Counted from the first letter of the stretch, positions 8,043-18,582 are shown. The stretch: 64,000 nt of DNA from Spirosoma aureum (GCF_011604685.1 NZ_CP050063.1:3990501-4054500), one strand, 5' to 3'. The notes: generated by a model from the letters alone, not told the origin. A program made the numbers and translations.

Positions 8043-10115
8043 CTAGACTGGTGAGTCCCCTGCTTCTTTTGAGCGAAGATAATCTGGAATAGCTTCCTGA
8101 GCACGCAACGGCGTAGCGTTAACAGTTGCCAAAGGCTGATTCACCATATCGGCGTCTACGCTCCGAAGTTTAAGCGTATCGCTTAGTTGCAGTTGGAGTA
8201 ATGCCTTCAATTCATTGCGTAATGCCGGGTCATAGATGGGAAAACCAACCTCGATCCGACGATTAAGATTGCGGTTCATCCAGTCGGCCGACGAGAGGTA
8301 GATTTCTTCTTCGCCCCCGTTAGTAAACAGCAGCACCCGCCCATGTTCCAGGTACTTATCGACTAGTCTGAATACCTGGATCGTCTCACTCAATCCGGCT
8401 TTACCGGGAATCAGGCAACAGATACCGCGCACGAGCAAGTCGATACGAACACCCGCCTGGCTGGCCTCGTAAAGTTTATCGATTGTCTTTTTCTCTTCCA
8501 GTCCGTTCATTTTGAGGCAGATATAAGCCGGTCTACCTGCGCGATGGTGCTCAATTTCGCGGTCGATCAACGATAGCCAGTTCTCTTTCATGCCAAATTG
8601 GGCGACCAGCAGGTGACGGAATGATTTAGGCTGCTTGCGGCTTTTAAGATACGTAAAGACTTGACGGAGTTCGCGCCCGATGCCGCGATGGGCTGTAAAG
8701 AGGCCGTGATCGGTGTATACTGTTGCGGTATTTTCATTGAAATTACCGGTCGAGAGATAGCTATAGGTGTGTTTTCTTCCATCGGCTCCCCGGCGCGTGA
8801 TCAGGGCAATTTTGGCATGGACTTTAAGGCCTGGTAGACTGTAAATAATGGTAACCCCGGCTTCCTGCATCCGGCTTGCCCAGTTCAGGTTATTGGCTTC
8901 ATCGAACCGGGCTTTTACCTCTACAAACACGGTCACTCGTTTGCCATTTCGGGCCGCACTGATGAGTGAATTTGCCAGTAGAGACGAGTTCGCCAGCCTG
9001 TATAAGGTTACCCGAATACTGATAACGTTTGGATCGACGGCCGCTTCGTTGAAAAAACGCAGGACGTAATCAAACGTTTGATACGGATAATGCAGCAGTA
9101 AATCCTGCTGATGAATTTCATCCACAAGGGTTTCGGCAAGTTCAAGTTGAGCAACCTGCATCGGTTTTACCGACGGATTTTTCAGGCGCGGGGCCAGTGG
9201 GTTGGGAAATTTGAATAGATCATAGAGGTTATGGTAACGACCTCCTTCTACCAGTTCTGCTGTTTGCAGGCCGAAGGTAGTACGCAAAATACCCAGCATG
9301 TCGGCATCCATCGTGCTATCGTAAAGGAATCGAACGGGATGGCCAATTTTGCGCTGTTCGAGCTGGTGTCTGATTTTCTCGATCAGATCGCCTGAAAACT
9401 CATCATCGATCAAGGCATCTTCATCGCGGTTGAGTTTTATGCTGTAGCACGATATGACATCGTATCCTTTAAATGCCAGGGATAAATTTTGTCGAATAAT
9501 TTCATCGAGTGTAATGATAAACTGTTGACCATTCACGGGCGACAGCACCGTGTAACGAGACAAGTTGTCGGAGGGAATATTGACATAGGCATAGGTGTAG
9601 CCTGCCTGAGGAGCCTGACGATCCTGCAACCGAATGGCAAAATACAATTGTCGGCTGGGCAGAAAAGGATGCGAAGGATTGGTCAGGTAAACAGGTTTGA
9701 GATAGGCAAGAACCTGACTCTGGAAGTAATGTCGAACTTCGCGCTGGTGTTCGCCCAATAAAGCCTGACCCTGGTAAAGTGTGATTCCGTTTGCCTCCAG
9801 TTCGGGTACTATCTGGTTCGAAAAAATTCGCCCACATTCCTGTTGCTGAGCCAGAGCAATCCCGGCAATCTGCTGCAATAATTCGGCCGGGTCACCGTCT
9901 ACGACCGTTTCGACCTGGCGGGCTTTTAACAGTAATAAATTTTGTAGACCGGCAACTTTTACCCGAAAGAATTCATCGAGGTTCGATGAGAAAATAGCCA
10001 GAAAATTTATGCGCTCGTAAAGGGGAAGGGTGGGATCGGCCGCTTCACTTAGAACACGCTGATTGAACGAAAGCCAGCTAAGTTCACGCGGTTGATAGGG
10101 GAAGGTATGTTTCAT
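8043..10115 (-). CDS. ppk1: Polyphosphate kinase 1
   Basis: Reversibly transfers the gamma phosphate of ATP to inorganic polyphosphate. The 690-residue length is normal. The N-terminal domain opens with RELSWLSFNQRVL and SSNLDEFFRVKVAGL. The phosphohistidine lies in LKVHAKIALI (about residue 432), and the second essential histidine is in the LEHGRVLLFTNGG segment (about 590), matching the two histidines of the E. coli enzyme. ATG 10115 gives the standard N-terminus; GTG 10151 is also open. The cyclase gene lies just upstream on the same strand (50 bases, or 14 from the GTG), so the two are probably co-transcribed. Confidence 0.96.
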   Translation of the reverse strand: MKHTFPYQPRELSWLSFNQRVLSEAADPTLPLYERINFLAIFSSNLDEFFRVKVAGLQNLLLLKARQVETVVDGDPAELLQQIAGIALAQQQECGRIFSNQIVPELEANGITLYQGQALLGEHQREVRHYFQSQVLAYLKPVYLTNPSHPFLPSRQLYFAIRLQDRQAPQAGYTYAYVNIPSDNLSRYTVLSPVNGQQFIITLDEIIRQNLSLAFKGYDVISCYSIKLNRDEDALIDDEFSGDLIEKIRHQLEQRKIGHPVRFLYDSTMDADMLGILRTTFGLQTAELVEGGRYHNLYDLFKFPNPLAPRLKNPSVKPMQVAQLELAETLVDEIHQQDLLLHYPYQTFDYVLRFFNEAAVDPNVISIRVTLYRLANSSLLANSLISAARNGKRVTVFVEVKARFDEANNLNWASRMQEAGVTIIYSLPGLKVHAKIALITRRGADGRKHTYSYLSTGNFNENTATVYTDHGLFTAHRGIGRELRQVFTYLKSRKQPKSFRHLLVAQFGMKENWLSLIDREIEHHRAGRPAYICLKMNGLEEKKTIDKLYEASQAGVRIDLLVRGICCLIPGKAGLSETIQVFRLVDKYLEHGRVLLFTNGGEEEIYLSSADWMNRNLNRRIEVGFPIYDPALRNELKALLQLQLSDTLKLRSVDADMVNQPLATVNATPLRAQEAIPDYLRSKEAGDSPV

Positions 10116-10165
10116 GCCTGAAATTAGAGCGATAAATTGATTGTCAGGCACCCCTTGTGTTAACT

Positions 10166-11485
10166 TTATGCTAATTGCCAGAGCATAATATCTTTACTTA
10201 TGCCTTTGAGGTGTTTAGCACCAACACAGAGCGCACTGTCGGGGCAAGCGGGTAGATCATCTATAACTTCCTGACTAACCAGGAGTTGTGAGTTGCATTC
10301 TTTGTTCAGTTGCTCGATGCGTGACGCCTGAATGACAACCGTACCCGTAATGTTGTACTGCTGGCGGTTTTCGGTCCCGATATTACCGACTACCGCATCC
10401 CCCGTTTGAATTCCGATTCCGACCGAGGTTTGAGGAATTATACCATTCTGATTTGCTTCGACAATGGCATCGAGAATGGCAAGGCCAGCTTCAACTGCCC
10501 GTTCGGCAGGATTGTTAACGGCCAACGGAGCTCCGAATGTAGCCATACAACCATCTCCCAGAAACTGATTCACAATGCCGCCGTTTTGCCGGATAACCGT
10601 TGCGACAACATCAAAAAATGCACTTTGGTAGGTAATAACCTCGTCGGGGGTGTGGGTATCAGCAAAATTGGTGAAGTTGCGGATGTCTAAAAACAGGACA
10701 GCCACTTTCCGGTGACTGGCTTCCAGCCCGCCTTTTTGGGCCAGAATAGCCTCTACCACTTCGGGCGATACCTGCTGGCCGAACAGTGTCCGAATCTGCT
10801 CCCCCGTTTCCATCCGCTCGATAGAAAGCTGGATCGTTTTGCGGATCTGCCGGGCTACGTATGCTGCTCCGGCACCCGTCAATATCATTATGATTGTTTT
10901 CAGCGCATAAGGAAAGGTTTCTGTCAGGTAAAAGCTCAGCTCTGTCACTTGATCAGAACCGGGTTCCAGTAAGTAAAGGCTTAGTGCATAGAACTCAAGT
11001 CCGGCTAGCCCACCGGTCCAAAGCGATACGGTCGAGCTAAGACGGAGTGTTGAGAGGGTAATAAAGATAAAATAGAGATAGGCAATAGGCGAGAGCAACA
11101 TCAGAATCGGGTGATCTAACGACTTACTGACCAAGTATATCGCTGTAGTCAGAACAGTGATTTCGATCGTTGCATTCCCGAATTTAGCAAAGTAAGCCGC
11201 GGCCGGTCTTGGCCAAAGTCGTCGCATCCCCAACGTTTGCCAGACCATGATCTCATAGACGAGCATACCGCCCATATAGGTCGCCAGCTGTATCGAAATA
11301 TGATGACCAGTAACTTCACCAATGGGTACATTTGCAAAGGGAATAGTAACGCCGTAGAGCACAAAGCCAAAAGCAAACAAAATAGCCAGTACACTGGCTC
11401 GCTGTCGTTCACGCAATACGCTTTCCTGCTCAAACTCCTGTTGGAAATAAGTGAGGGTAGGCTGATGGTATCGATGCTTGAACAT
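10166..11485 (-). CDS. Membrane-bound class III nucleotide cyclase-like protein
   Basis: A 439-residue protein with about six N-terminal membrane helices (residues 30-220) and a C-terminal class III cyclase domain (about 240-430). Both metal-binding aspartates are visible: LFLDIRNFT and FLGDGCMATFG. The usual adenine-selecting lysine before FLGD is glutamine (VNQFLGD). The second specificity position and the transition-state asparagine, normally in a GDxVN motif, read GTVVI, while the arginine (ASRIE) is kept. Thr at the Asp position is known from class IIIb enzymes; the Gln and Ile are less usual. It may make cAMP or cGMP, or be regulatory only. It leads the ppk1 operon. Confidence 0.85.
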   Translation of the reverse strand: MFKHRYHQPTLTYFQQEFEQESVLRERQRASVLAILFAFGFVLYGVTIPFANVPIGEVTGHHISIQLATYMGGMLVYEIMVWQTLGMRRLWPRPAAAYFAKFGNATIEITVLTTAIYLVSKSLDHPILMLLSPIAYLYFIFITLSTLRLSSTVSLWTGGLAGLEFYALSLYLLEPGSDQVTELSFYLTETFPYALKTIIMILTGAGAAYVARQIRKTIQLSIERMETGEQIRTLFGQQVSPEVVEAILAQKGGLEASHRKVAVLFLDIRNFTNFADTHTPDEVITYQSAFFDVVATVIRQNGGIVNQFLGDGCMATFGAPLAVNNPAERAVEAGLAILDAIVEANQNGIIPQTSVGIGIQTGDAVVGNIGTENRQQYNITGTVVIQASRIEQLNKECNSQLLVSQEVIDDLPACPDSALCVGAKHLKGISKDIMLWQLA

Positions 11486-11527
11486 AAGCTTTACGGGTAT
11501 ATGGTTGTATCCTAAATTAATAGCGGG

Positions 11528-12559
11528 TCAAATTCCTACAAATAAAGTTATGTTCCCAACCTGTTGTGATGGAGCGCCTTTAAACTGGGGTGTAATCAAC
11601 TTTTCGCTGAATGAAATTCCCAATCGATTATGCATCAGTACGCCCCCATACTCAACTTGCATGAATGCATGATTCAGAAGGTTGCTATTAAGTACATAAT
11701 CGGCTTGCTTGTGGGTGAAAATTCCACCCTGTAAAACCGAATCGTTCATCACAAAGCGAATAGTCGGTCGTACGAAAAAAAATAGCTGAAATTTGCGGTA
11801 GGAGTTTAACCGCTGATTACTGGTTTTGCGTTCGTAGTTCGAAAAATAATCGCTGAACAGGCCAGCTCTGACGATAAGGCCAGCGTTTAAGTTGTTACTT
11901 AGGGTACCAAGATTTGTGCTTAGCAAGCCCAGAACTTGCAAATTAGCTGAAGGTTGCACCAACTGCTTCTCATACTGGATCAGGTAATTGATGACAACAT
12001 CGGTCGGTAGCTGATGTTGCCAGCCCTGCGGTTTGTCAAAACCCAACTGCCGGTGAATCCAAAGCTGAAGTTCTTCGCCCAAAGCAGCCTTTCCCAGTAC
12101 ACCCAAACCCAGTTCGGTTGTCAGGCGTTGTTTGTTTTCCGGGTCAGAAGAGGTGAGGGCGTGGGTAGCGTATAGCGTAGCGGTGTACGGTCGATCGCCC
12201 TTTATGATTGTCTTTTTTTTGATATCGGTTGGTGTGTACATCAGATGGGTGAGTCCGATGCTATACATATTATTGACCTGACCCGCTAACGGAATCAGAA
12301 GGGCGCTCAAAAAACGTCGCTTCGTCTGTTTGGTATAAAATACGTCAATCCGAGTGCCATTCGTATATTGCCGGTCACTAATCTCCCGTCGGGTGTTTAG
12401 ACCATCATTGTCTTCACTAACCCGGATCAGTTGAAGGGTGTTTCGTTGCGCCAGTGCCGGGTACGTCAATAAAAAGCCCAGCATTAAACAAGTCAGGCGA
12501 TTTAAGGCATTGGTGGCCAGGGTAAGTCTAAATGCCACGTCGGGGATATAGGTGTTCAA
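11528..12559 (-). CDS. LpxR-like lipid A deacylase family (DUF2219) outer-membrane protein
   Basis: A 343-residue exported beta-barrel candidate. Family signatures visible after the signal peptide (ending near LTYPALAQ) are EDND, DRQYTNGTRID, GDRPYTATLYA, and a GEELQLWIHRQLG...PQGWQHQL segment carrying the histidine used for catalysis in Salmonella LpxR. That enzyme removes the 3'-acyloxyacyl chain of lipid A in the outer membrane. The start is uncertain: TTG 12559, GTG 12538 or ATG 12484. It sits 42 bases upstream of the cyclase gene on the same strand and may be part of that operon. Deacylase activity is inferred from the family. Confidence 0.75.
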   Translation of the reverse strand: MNTYIPDVAFRLTLATNALNRLTCLMLGFLLTYPALAQRNTLQLIRVSEDNDGLNTRREISDRQYTNGTRIDVFYTKQTKRRFLSALLIPLAGQVNNMYSIGLTHLMYTPTDIKKKTIIKGDRPYTATLYATHALTSSDPENKQRLTTELGLGVLGKAALGEELQLWIHRQLGFDKPQGWQHQLPTDVVINYLIQYEKQLVQPSANLQVLGLLSTNLGTLSNNLNAGLIVRAGLFSDYFSNYERKTSNQRLNSYRKFQLFFFVRPTIRFVMNDSVLQGGIFTHKQADYVLNSNLLNHAFMQVEYGGVLMHNRLGISFSEKLITPQFKGAPSQQVGNITLFVGI

Positions 12560-12812
12560 ACAGCCTGCGAATTTGCTGTATTTGATTCAACAAATCAACT
12601 GTTTTCTGAACACAGCTACTTCGAATGCCCGAGTGAAGTTATGATGGGTGCATCCTCAGTAATCAGGTATTGGTATTTCATCGATACACAGATTCAGGGC
12701 TAAAATGGATGGATGGATTGCAAGAGCCAGAATGAGACAAGAGCCAATTTGGCCAATTCAATTTGAAAGGAATTCGGTTGTACTAATTTTGTCGTATAGC
12801 TTTTTGAACCAT

Positions 12813-14411
12813 ATGCACCAAACATTACTGCTTTGCCTGTCACTCATGCTGGCCGTTTCCCTGTTTGTGATGTTGGGTCAGCGGTTACGAATCTCCGCAC
12901 CAATTTTTTTGGTCGTGAGTGGTTTAGTCGTCAGCCTCATTCCAGGGATTCCACGTATTGTCATTGATCATGACCTGATTTTCCTGATTTTTTTGCCGCC
13001 TTTATTGTACGAAGCCGCCTGGTATACATCCTGGAAGGAGTTCTGGCGGTGGAGACGTATCATCGTAGTACTGGCTTTTGGGTTGGTCATCGTTACGGCT
13101 TCTGCGGTTGCGTATATGTCAAGTGCCTTCATTCCGGGTTTTACACTGGCGCTTGGATTCTTGTTGGGAGGTATTATTTCGCCACCCGATGCAGTGGCGG
13201 CTACTTCTGTTCTCAAAGGAGTTAAAGTTTCGAAACGATCCGTCAGTATTCTGGAAGGTGAGAGCCTGGTAAACGACGCATCGAGTTTAGTTGTCTTTCG
13301 ATTTGCACTGGTTGCCGTTCTGTCCGGGTCTTTTGCCTGGAAGAGTGCGGCTGTCGACTTCTTTTTTGTCACACTCATGGGCATACTGGTTGGGTTGGCA
13401 ATTGCAGGAATTTTTTATGTCATTCATCGATGGATGCCTACCACAACGCGGGTAAGCATACTATTGACCTTTATGGCTCCTTATTTCATGTACCTAACGG
13501 CCGAAGAGTTTGAGGTTTCGGGCGTGATGGCCGTTGTGAGCGGAGGGTTGTTTCTGTCGTACCATAGCCATCAAATTCTCAACCATAGCGCCCGCATTCA
13601 AGGGACGGGTATGTGGGCAACTGTGGTTTTTGCCTTAAATGGGTTAGTGTTTATCCTGATCGGTTTAGAACTGCCCGTCATAATTGGTGGGCTGGGCGAT
13701 TATTCGAAAAAAGACGCTATTCTATACGCCATCATGATTACAGCCGTGGTCATTGTTACCCGAATGGCCGTTGTCATGTTTTCGTCATTATTTACCTGGT
13801 TTATTGGACGATACATTACCGTTGCCGATCGAAATCCGGGATGGCGTGGGCCCATAATTGTTGGCTGGGCAGGTATGCGTGGCGTTGTATCGCTGGCATC
13901 GGCGTTATCGATTCCACTAACCCTGGACAATGGAGAGCCATTTCCTCATCGAAATCTGATCCTGTTCATCACGTTTGTTGTAATTCTGGTCACGCTGGTT
14001 TTTCAGGGATTAACGTTACCCTGGGTTATTCGGAAAATCAATTATAAGGACCCCGACAACCGCGCGCCGGAAGAAGAACAGGAATCGGCCATCCGGCTAA
14101 AATTGCTGCAGACTGCGCTTGCCGAATTAGAGGAAAAGTATGGGAACGAAATTGGTAGTAATGACCTGATTAGTAATTTGAAGGCTCGAATGAAAAATGA
14201 TTTTCAGTCAACGAAACATCATTTGAACTCATTGGAAAGCGATGGGGGGAAGATAGACGAATACAACCGGGCGATGACCGATATAGTTTCTGCTAAAAGA
14301 AGAGTGTTACACCAGCTTCGCAGGCGAGAAGAGTTTGACGATGAGGTAATTCGTAAGGAAGAGGCACGTATCGACCTGGAGGAAGAGAAACTAAATCATC
14401 CCATTCATTAA
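12813..14411 (+). CDS. CPA1-family Na+/H+ antiporter
   Basis: Exchanges sodium or potassium for protons across the inner membrane. The 532-residue protein has about twelve helices, then a charged helical tail of some 120 residues rich in Glu, Lys and Arg (coiled-coil-like, cytoplasmic). The ion-binding motif GESLVNDASSLVVF and the late AGMRGVVSLASALSIP motif are typical of CPA1/NhaP exchangers. ATG 12813 starts directly at the first helix (MHQTLLLCLSLML); the longer frame from 12705 adds a stretch with no helix and is not preferred. A bidirectional terminator follows. Confidence 0.92.
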   Translation: MHQTLLLCLSLMLAVSLFVMLGQRLRISAPIFLVVSGLVVSLIPGIPRIVIDHDLIFLIFLPPLLYEAAWYTSWKEFWRWRRIIVVLAFGLVIVTASAVAYMSSAFIPGFTLALGFLLGGIISPPDAVAATSVLKGVKVSKRSVSILEGESLVNDASSLVVFRFALVAVLSGSFAWKSAAVDFFFVTLMGILVGLAIAGIFYVIHRWMPTTTRVSILLTFMAPYFMYLTAEEFEVSGVMAVVSGGLFLSYHSHQILNHSARIQGTGMWATVVFALNGLVFILIGLELPVIIGGLGDYSKKDAILYAIMITAVVIVTRMAVVMFSSLFTWFIGRYITVADRNPGWRGPIIVGWAGMRGVVSLASALSIPLTLDNGEPFPHRNLILFITFVVILVTLVFQGLTLPWVIRKINYKDPDNRAPEEEQESAIRLKLLQTALAELEEKYGNEIGSNDLISNLKARMKNDFQSTKHHLNSLESDGGKIDEYNRAMTDIVSAKRRVLHQLRRREEFDDEVIRKEEARIDLEEEKLNHPIH

Positions 14412-14541
14412 GCATATTGTGCATTCGGGATAATACGATGACTGGATGGCTGAACAGCTGATTTTTACCGGGACTTCCACCGATTCAACTCCGGTGATTC
14501 AGTAAACCAGCTCAGGCTTTCGAGCAACCATTTTGTATTAG

Positions 14542-14578
14542 AAAAAGGCCCGATCGCACTGTGCGATCGGGCCTTTTT
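14542..14578. terminator. Bidirectional rho-independent terminator
   Basis: An 18-bp perfect stem (AAAAAGGCCCGATCGCAC with its complement, one central T) that carries A5 on the left and T5 on the right. It can stop both the antiporter transcript and the convergent DUF2723 transcript. Confidence 0.93.
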
Positions 14579-14595
14579 ATTGCAAATTCTACCTA

Positions 14596-17547
14596 TCAAC
14601 CGAACGAATTAATGTGTTTCTGGAAGATAGCTTCGTATTTATTGGCTGCGGCTGTTTGTTTAGCTTCCTTACAAGCCTCTACGATCGTCTGTAAGACATA
14701 CAAGTCAGCATCGGGATTGCCGAACCGATTGCCGGTTTTGTCGTATGTCAGATTCTGATCGGCGCGGGAAGCCATTGTATCCGCAATTTCGAGCGCCTTT
14801 TTCGAGTCACCGACCGTGAACAGGAACCGTACGTAATTTGACGAAATCTGGTCATACGGAATGCTCTTGTCCGGAATCACCTTCAGCGAATAATCCAGCA
14901 CTTCACGGGCTTTGTCTTTCTTGCCCTCGCGAATTAGCTGATCGGCCAGACGGAAGAAGGCAATGCGGGCTGAAATTACCGGCGGTCCTTTGTAGGTTTC
15001 ATCGTAATAAACATCCGGATTGTCGAATTCACGCCAGAAGGTTTTCTTCAGCATGTTGTTGTACATGATGTCGGAGTTGACATAGCCGTCGGTAGCACCC
15101 GGTACGGCAACGGGCATAAGCCGATACGCGTACCCTTCCAGCTGCATATAATTCTTCAGACTCAGGTAGTTATCGCTGGCCAGTGTACTCGAAAAATAAA
15201 TCGGACGCTTCCAGTTATTGGTTGCAATCATATCGAGCATGATCAGGTCCGGCTTGTAGAGATCCTTCTTACCAATTGTCCACTGCAAGGTATCTTTCAC
15301 CATTGGCCGTAACATTGCCGGAACAAAGTTCGACTGATCAAGTGCCGCCTTGTCGATAGGCAGAAACAGCACCGACGAAGGAAGCACGCTGGTCATATCA
15401 CCACTGGTCAGGGGCACCTGAATGGCCGGACTGTTGGTTTTGATCAGGTTGATATACTGTTTCAGGTCGATCCCGTTTTTCACTCCCGGCACTTCATAGA
15501 ACGGTACGATGTCATTTTTGCCTTTATTGAAGTTGTCGAACTCCAGGGAAATTGGCAGCGCATCCGATTCGTAGGTCTTCCGTTTCATCTGCTGAATATA
15601 CCATTCAGTACCAAGCAGGCTCAGGTTGCAGACACGAACGTCACGTCGGAAACCTTCTACCTCCTGCACGTACCAGAGCGGGAACGTATCGTTGTCGCCA
15701 CCCGTAAACAAAATCGCATTGGGGGCACAGGAATTCAGCAGGTTTTTGGCGAAATCGACCGACTGATAACGGTGGTTCCGATTGTGGTTATCCCAGCTTT
15801 TGGCTCCCATCATAATGGGCATGAGCAGCGCCAGACCAACAACCAGACCATTACGAACAGTATCGGATTTGAGATAGGCTCGTAATCCTTCGGCAATGGC
15901 CATCACGCCCAGTCCAATCCAGATCGCGAAGAAGTAGAACGAACCCACATAAATATAGTCACGTTCGCGCGGTTCCGATGGGGGCGAGTTCAGGAAGACC
16001 TGGAGCGCAATCCCCGTAAACAAAAACAACAAGCCAACAATGAGGAAGTCGCGACGACGACGGAAATACTGGAACACAATACCGAAAAGACCGAGCATGA
16101 ACGGCAGCATGTAGAAATTGTCGCGCGCTTTGTTGGTCTTCAGCAAATCGGGCGCATTCTGATCCGAAGACCAGGGCAGGAGGTATCCTGCACCCTCTTC
16201 ATCGCTCTCACGACCGGCGAAGTTCCACATCAGATAGCGCCACCACATGTGCCCTAACTGATAGTCGAACATGTATTTCAGGTTATCGCCCATGGTTGGC
16301 TTTTGCCCTTCGGCTAAGCCAAGCATCTGACGATAGAGCTGAGGGTGATTTTGCTGGCTACTGTATACCCGTGGGAACAGCATTTCATCGCCGGGTGCAT
16401 AGACGTACTCTGGCTGATGGTCGAAGATAACGTATTTATTGCCTTCTTTCTTCCACATAGGAGCGCCCTGTTTCTGGTCGATAGGCCGGGCCGTAAAGAC
16501 CGGCCCGTAAAGCAGCGAACGACTCCCGTATTGTTCACGGCGCAGGTACGACAGGAAATTTAAGGCGTCACTGGGGTCATTTTCGTTAATCGGAGGATTG
16601 AAATCGGCCCGAACAAGTACCTGCATATAAGATGCGTAACCGATCAGCACAAACGCCAGCGCTAATAAAGACGTATTAAGAACGGCCCGTTTCTGCTTTA
16701 CTGACCAGATTATACCATACGTCACCGCTCCGAGGAAAACAATGACGAAGAAAAACATGCCGGAGTTGAAAGGCAGACCGAACGAGTTGACAAACAACCG
16801 TTCAACGGCAAAGGCCATTCCAGGTAAGCCAGGAATGATACCCGAGTTGATAATACCCAGAATAATTAACCCAACCGTAAATGCAGCGGCACCCCCCCAA
16901 AAGGTTGGTTTGGGGTATTTTTTGAAATAATAAATCAGGGCAAGGGCTGGAAGGGTTACCAGATTCAGCAAGTGAACACCAATCGACAGGCCGGTCAGAT
17001 AAGCAATGAGAACCAGCCAGCGGTTAGCCGCAGCTTCATCTTCAATGCGCTCCCACTTGAAAGCGGCCCATACAACAATGGCTGTAAAGAATGATGACAT
17101 GCCATATACTTCAGCTTCAACAGCCGAGAACCAGAACGTATCGGAGAAGGTGTATGCCAATGCACCAACACCACTTGTACCAATGACCAGCAATGTGTCG
17201 GCGGTTGAGTACTCACTCTCTGGCTTGTCCAGAAGTTTTTGGGCGAGCATGGTGATGGTCCAGAACAGGAACGCGATCGTGAACGCGCTGGCCAGTACCG
17301 ATGCCATGTTGATCCAGTAAGCGACATTGGTCAGGTTACCTAACGAAAGCATGGAGAAAATTCGTCCCAGCAACAGAAAGAATGGCGCACCCGGCGGGTG
17401 AGGTACCTGAAGTTTAAACGAACACGCAATGAACTCGCCACAGTCCCAGAAACTGGCTGTGCGTTCCACTGTACTCGCATACGTAAAGAGTGCGACAGCG
17501 AAAACAAGCCAGCCCGTGAGGGTGTTCAGGCGTTTGAAAGACTGCAT
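14596..17547 (-). CDS. DUF2723 family membrane protein (TMEM260-like, predicted GT-C)
   Basis: A 983-residue protein widespread in Bacteroidota. The N-terminus shows the family signature (ERTASFWDCGEFIACSFKLQVPHPPGAPFFLLLGR), with an acidic pair in the first periplasmic loop, as in GT-C glycosyltransferases. About twelve helices follow, a soluble region from about residue 600, and a helical TPR-like tail. The vertebrate relative TMEM260 is a protein O-mannosyltransferase; activity of the bacterial proteins is not settled. ATG 17547 gives MQSFKRLNTLTGW; a TTG at 17589 would add 14 unlikely residues. A -7-like TATTTTTG lies on the minus strand at 17594-17587, about 40 bases before the start. 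Confidence 0.9.
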   Translation of the reverse strand: MQSFKRLNTLTGWLVFAVALFTYASTVERTASFWDCGEFIACSFKLQVPHPPGAPFFLLLGRIFSMLSLGNLTNVAYWINMASVLASAFTIAFLFWTITMLAQKLLDKPESEYSTADTLLVIGTSGVGALAYTFSDTFWFSAVEAEVYGMSSFFTAIVVWAAFKWERIEDEAAANRWLVLIAYLTGLSIGVHLLNLVTLPALALIYYFKKYPKPTFWGGAAAFTVGLIILGIINSGIIPGLPGMAFAVERLFVNSFGLPFNSGMFFFVIVFLGAVTYGIIWSVKQKRAVLNTSLLALAFVLIGYASYMQVLVRADFNPPINENDPSDALNFLSYLRREQYGSRSLLYGPVFTARPIDQKQGAPMWKKEGNKYVIFDHQPEYVYAPGDEMLFPRVYSSQQNHPQLYRQMLGLAEGQKPTMGDNLKYMFDYQLGHMWWRYLMWNFAGRESDEEGAGYLLPWSSDQNAPDLLKTNKARDNFYMLPFMLGLFGIVFQYFRRRRDFLIVGLLFLFTGIALQVFLNSPPSEPRERDYIYVGSFYFFAIWIGLGVMAIAEGLRAYLKSDTVRNGLVVGLALLMPIMMGAKSWDNHNRNHRYQSVDFAKNLLNSCAPNAILFTGGDNDTFPLWYVQEVEGFRRDVRVCNLSLLGTEWYIQQMKRKTYESDALPISLEFDNFNKGKNDIVPFYEVPGVKNGIDLKQYINLIKTNSPAIQVPLTSGDMTSVLPSSVLFLPIDKAALDQSNFVPAMLRPMVKDTLQWTIGKKDLYKPDLIMLDMIATNNWKRPIYFSSTLASDNYLSLKNYMQLEGYAYRLMPVAVPGATDGYVNSDIMYNNMLKKTFWREFDNPDVYYDETYKGPPVISARIAFFRLADQLIREGKKDKAREVLDYSLKVIPDKSIPYDQISSNYVRFLFTVGDSKKALEIADTMASRADQNLTYDKTGNRFGNPDADLYVLQTIVEACKEAKQTAAANKYEAIFQKHINSFG

Positions 17548-17703
17548 ATAGGTAAAGATTAACTGACTGCTTTTGTGTGTAGCCGCCAAAAATACGCAAA
17601 AAAGCGGGCCAACCGGGTCAGTTCGAGTTGTTAAAGTTTGTTAAGTAAAAAATAGTGAACTGTCTTTTGTGAGAACAGGCGAACCAATATGGGTTTAAAC
17701 TTA

Positions 17704-18582
17704 CTAATAAATTTCACCCCGTGCTGCCTTGAGTGTGTTCTGCATCAGCGAACAGATGGTCATCAGCCCTACACCACCAGGAACGGGTGTAATGAAACTT
17801 GTTTTTGGGGCGACTTCATCAAACTTGACATCGCCTTTTAGCGCAAATCCACTTTTCTTGGTGGCATCCGGTACACGCTCCAGACCAACATCGATCACAA
17901 CGGCGCCATCCTTAACCATATCGGCGGTTATAAACTCAGATCTGCCGAGAGCCGCCACCAAAATATCGGCCGACCGGCAGATTTCGGCAAGGTTCTGTGT
18001 GCGGCTGTGAGTGATTGTAACCGTACAATTGCCGGGATACGTATTGCGCTGCATCAGAATCGACATTGGTAAGCCCACAATCTGGCTCCGTCCCACTACC
18101 ACGCAGTGTTTGCCTGCTGTTTTGATGTCATATCGCTTGATCATTTCCAGCACACCCTGTGGAGTTGCCGAAATGTATGCGGGCAAGCCTTTGGCCATGC
18201 GGCCGATGTTGATCGGGTGGAAACCGTCTACGTCTTTAGCCGGGTTGATGGTTTCCATCACGCGGTCGGGGTTAATATGGTCGGGTAGGGGAAGTTGAAC
18301 GATCAGACCGTCCATGTCCGAATTGTCATTCACTTCACGTACTTTGGCCAGTAGGTCTTCTTCTGAAACCGACGGATCGAAGCGAATAAGCGTCGACTTC
18401 ATGCCTACTTCTTCGCAGTTTTTCATTTTAGAAGCCACGTAGGTTTCTGAGGCCCCGTTATTTCCTACCAGAATAGCGACCAGATGCGGAATTTTACCGC
18501 CCTGCTCGCGTATCTGTGCGACTTCAGCCGCGATTTCCTGCTTGATTTGTGCTGAAAGGAATTTACCGTCAAGGAGTTGCAT
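17704..18582 (-). CDS. folD: Bifunctional methylene-THF dehydrogenase/methenyl-THF cyclohydrolase
   Basis: Interconverts methylene-, methenyl- and 10-formyl-tetrahydrofolate with NADP in one-carbon metabolism. The 292-residue length is standard. Signatures are [16 protein letters not shown] with the catalytic lysine, [22 protein letters not shown], the Rossmann motif [12 protein letters not shown], and the C-terminal [15 protein letters not shown] 18582 begins MQLLDGK as in homologues. The gene stands alone, with the DUF2723 gene downstream and the RNA-repair operon upstream, all on the minus strand. Confidence 0.97.
   Translation of the reverse strand: MQLLDGKFLSAQIKQEIAAEVAQIREQGGKIPHLVAILVGNNGASETYVASKMKNCEEVGMKSTLIRFDPSVSEEDLLAKVREVNDNSDMDGLIVQLPLPDHINPDRVMETINPAKDVDGFHPINIGRMAKGLPAYISATPQGVLEMIKRYDIKTAGKHCVVVGRSQIVGLPMSILMQRNTYPGNCTVTITHSRTQNLAEICRSADILVAALGRSEFITADMVKDGAVVIDVGLERVPDATKKSGFALKGDVKFDEVAPKTSFITPVPGGVGLMTICSLMQNTLKAARGEIY

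Noticed and set aside
9502..9837. 111-codon frame on the minus strand
   Set aside because: It is inside ppk1 in a second frame of the same strand.
13613..14047. 144-codon open frame on the plus strand
   Set aside because: It overlaps the antiporter gene in another frame; the product is Trp/Arg/His-rich and unlike any protein I know.
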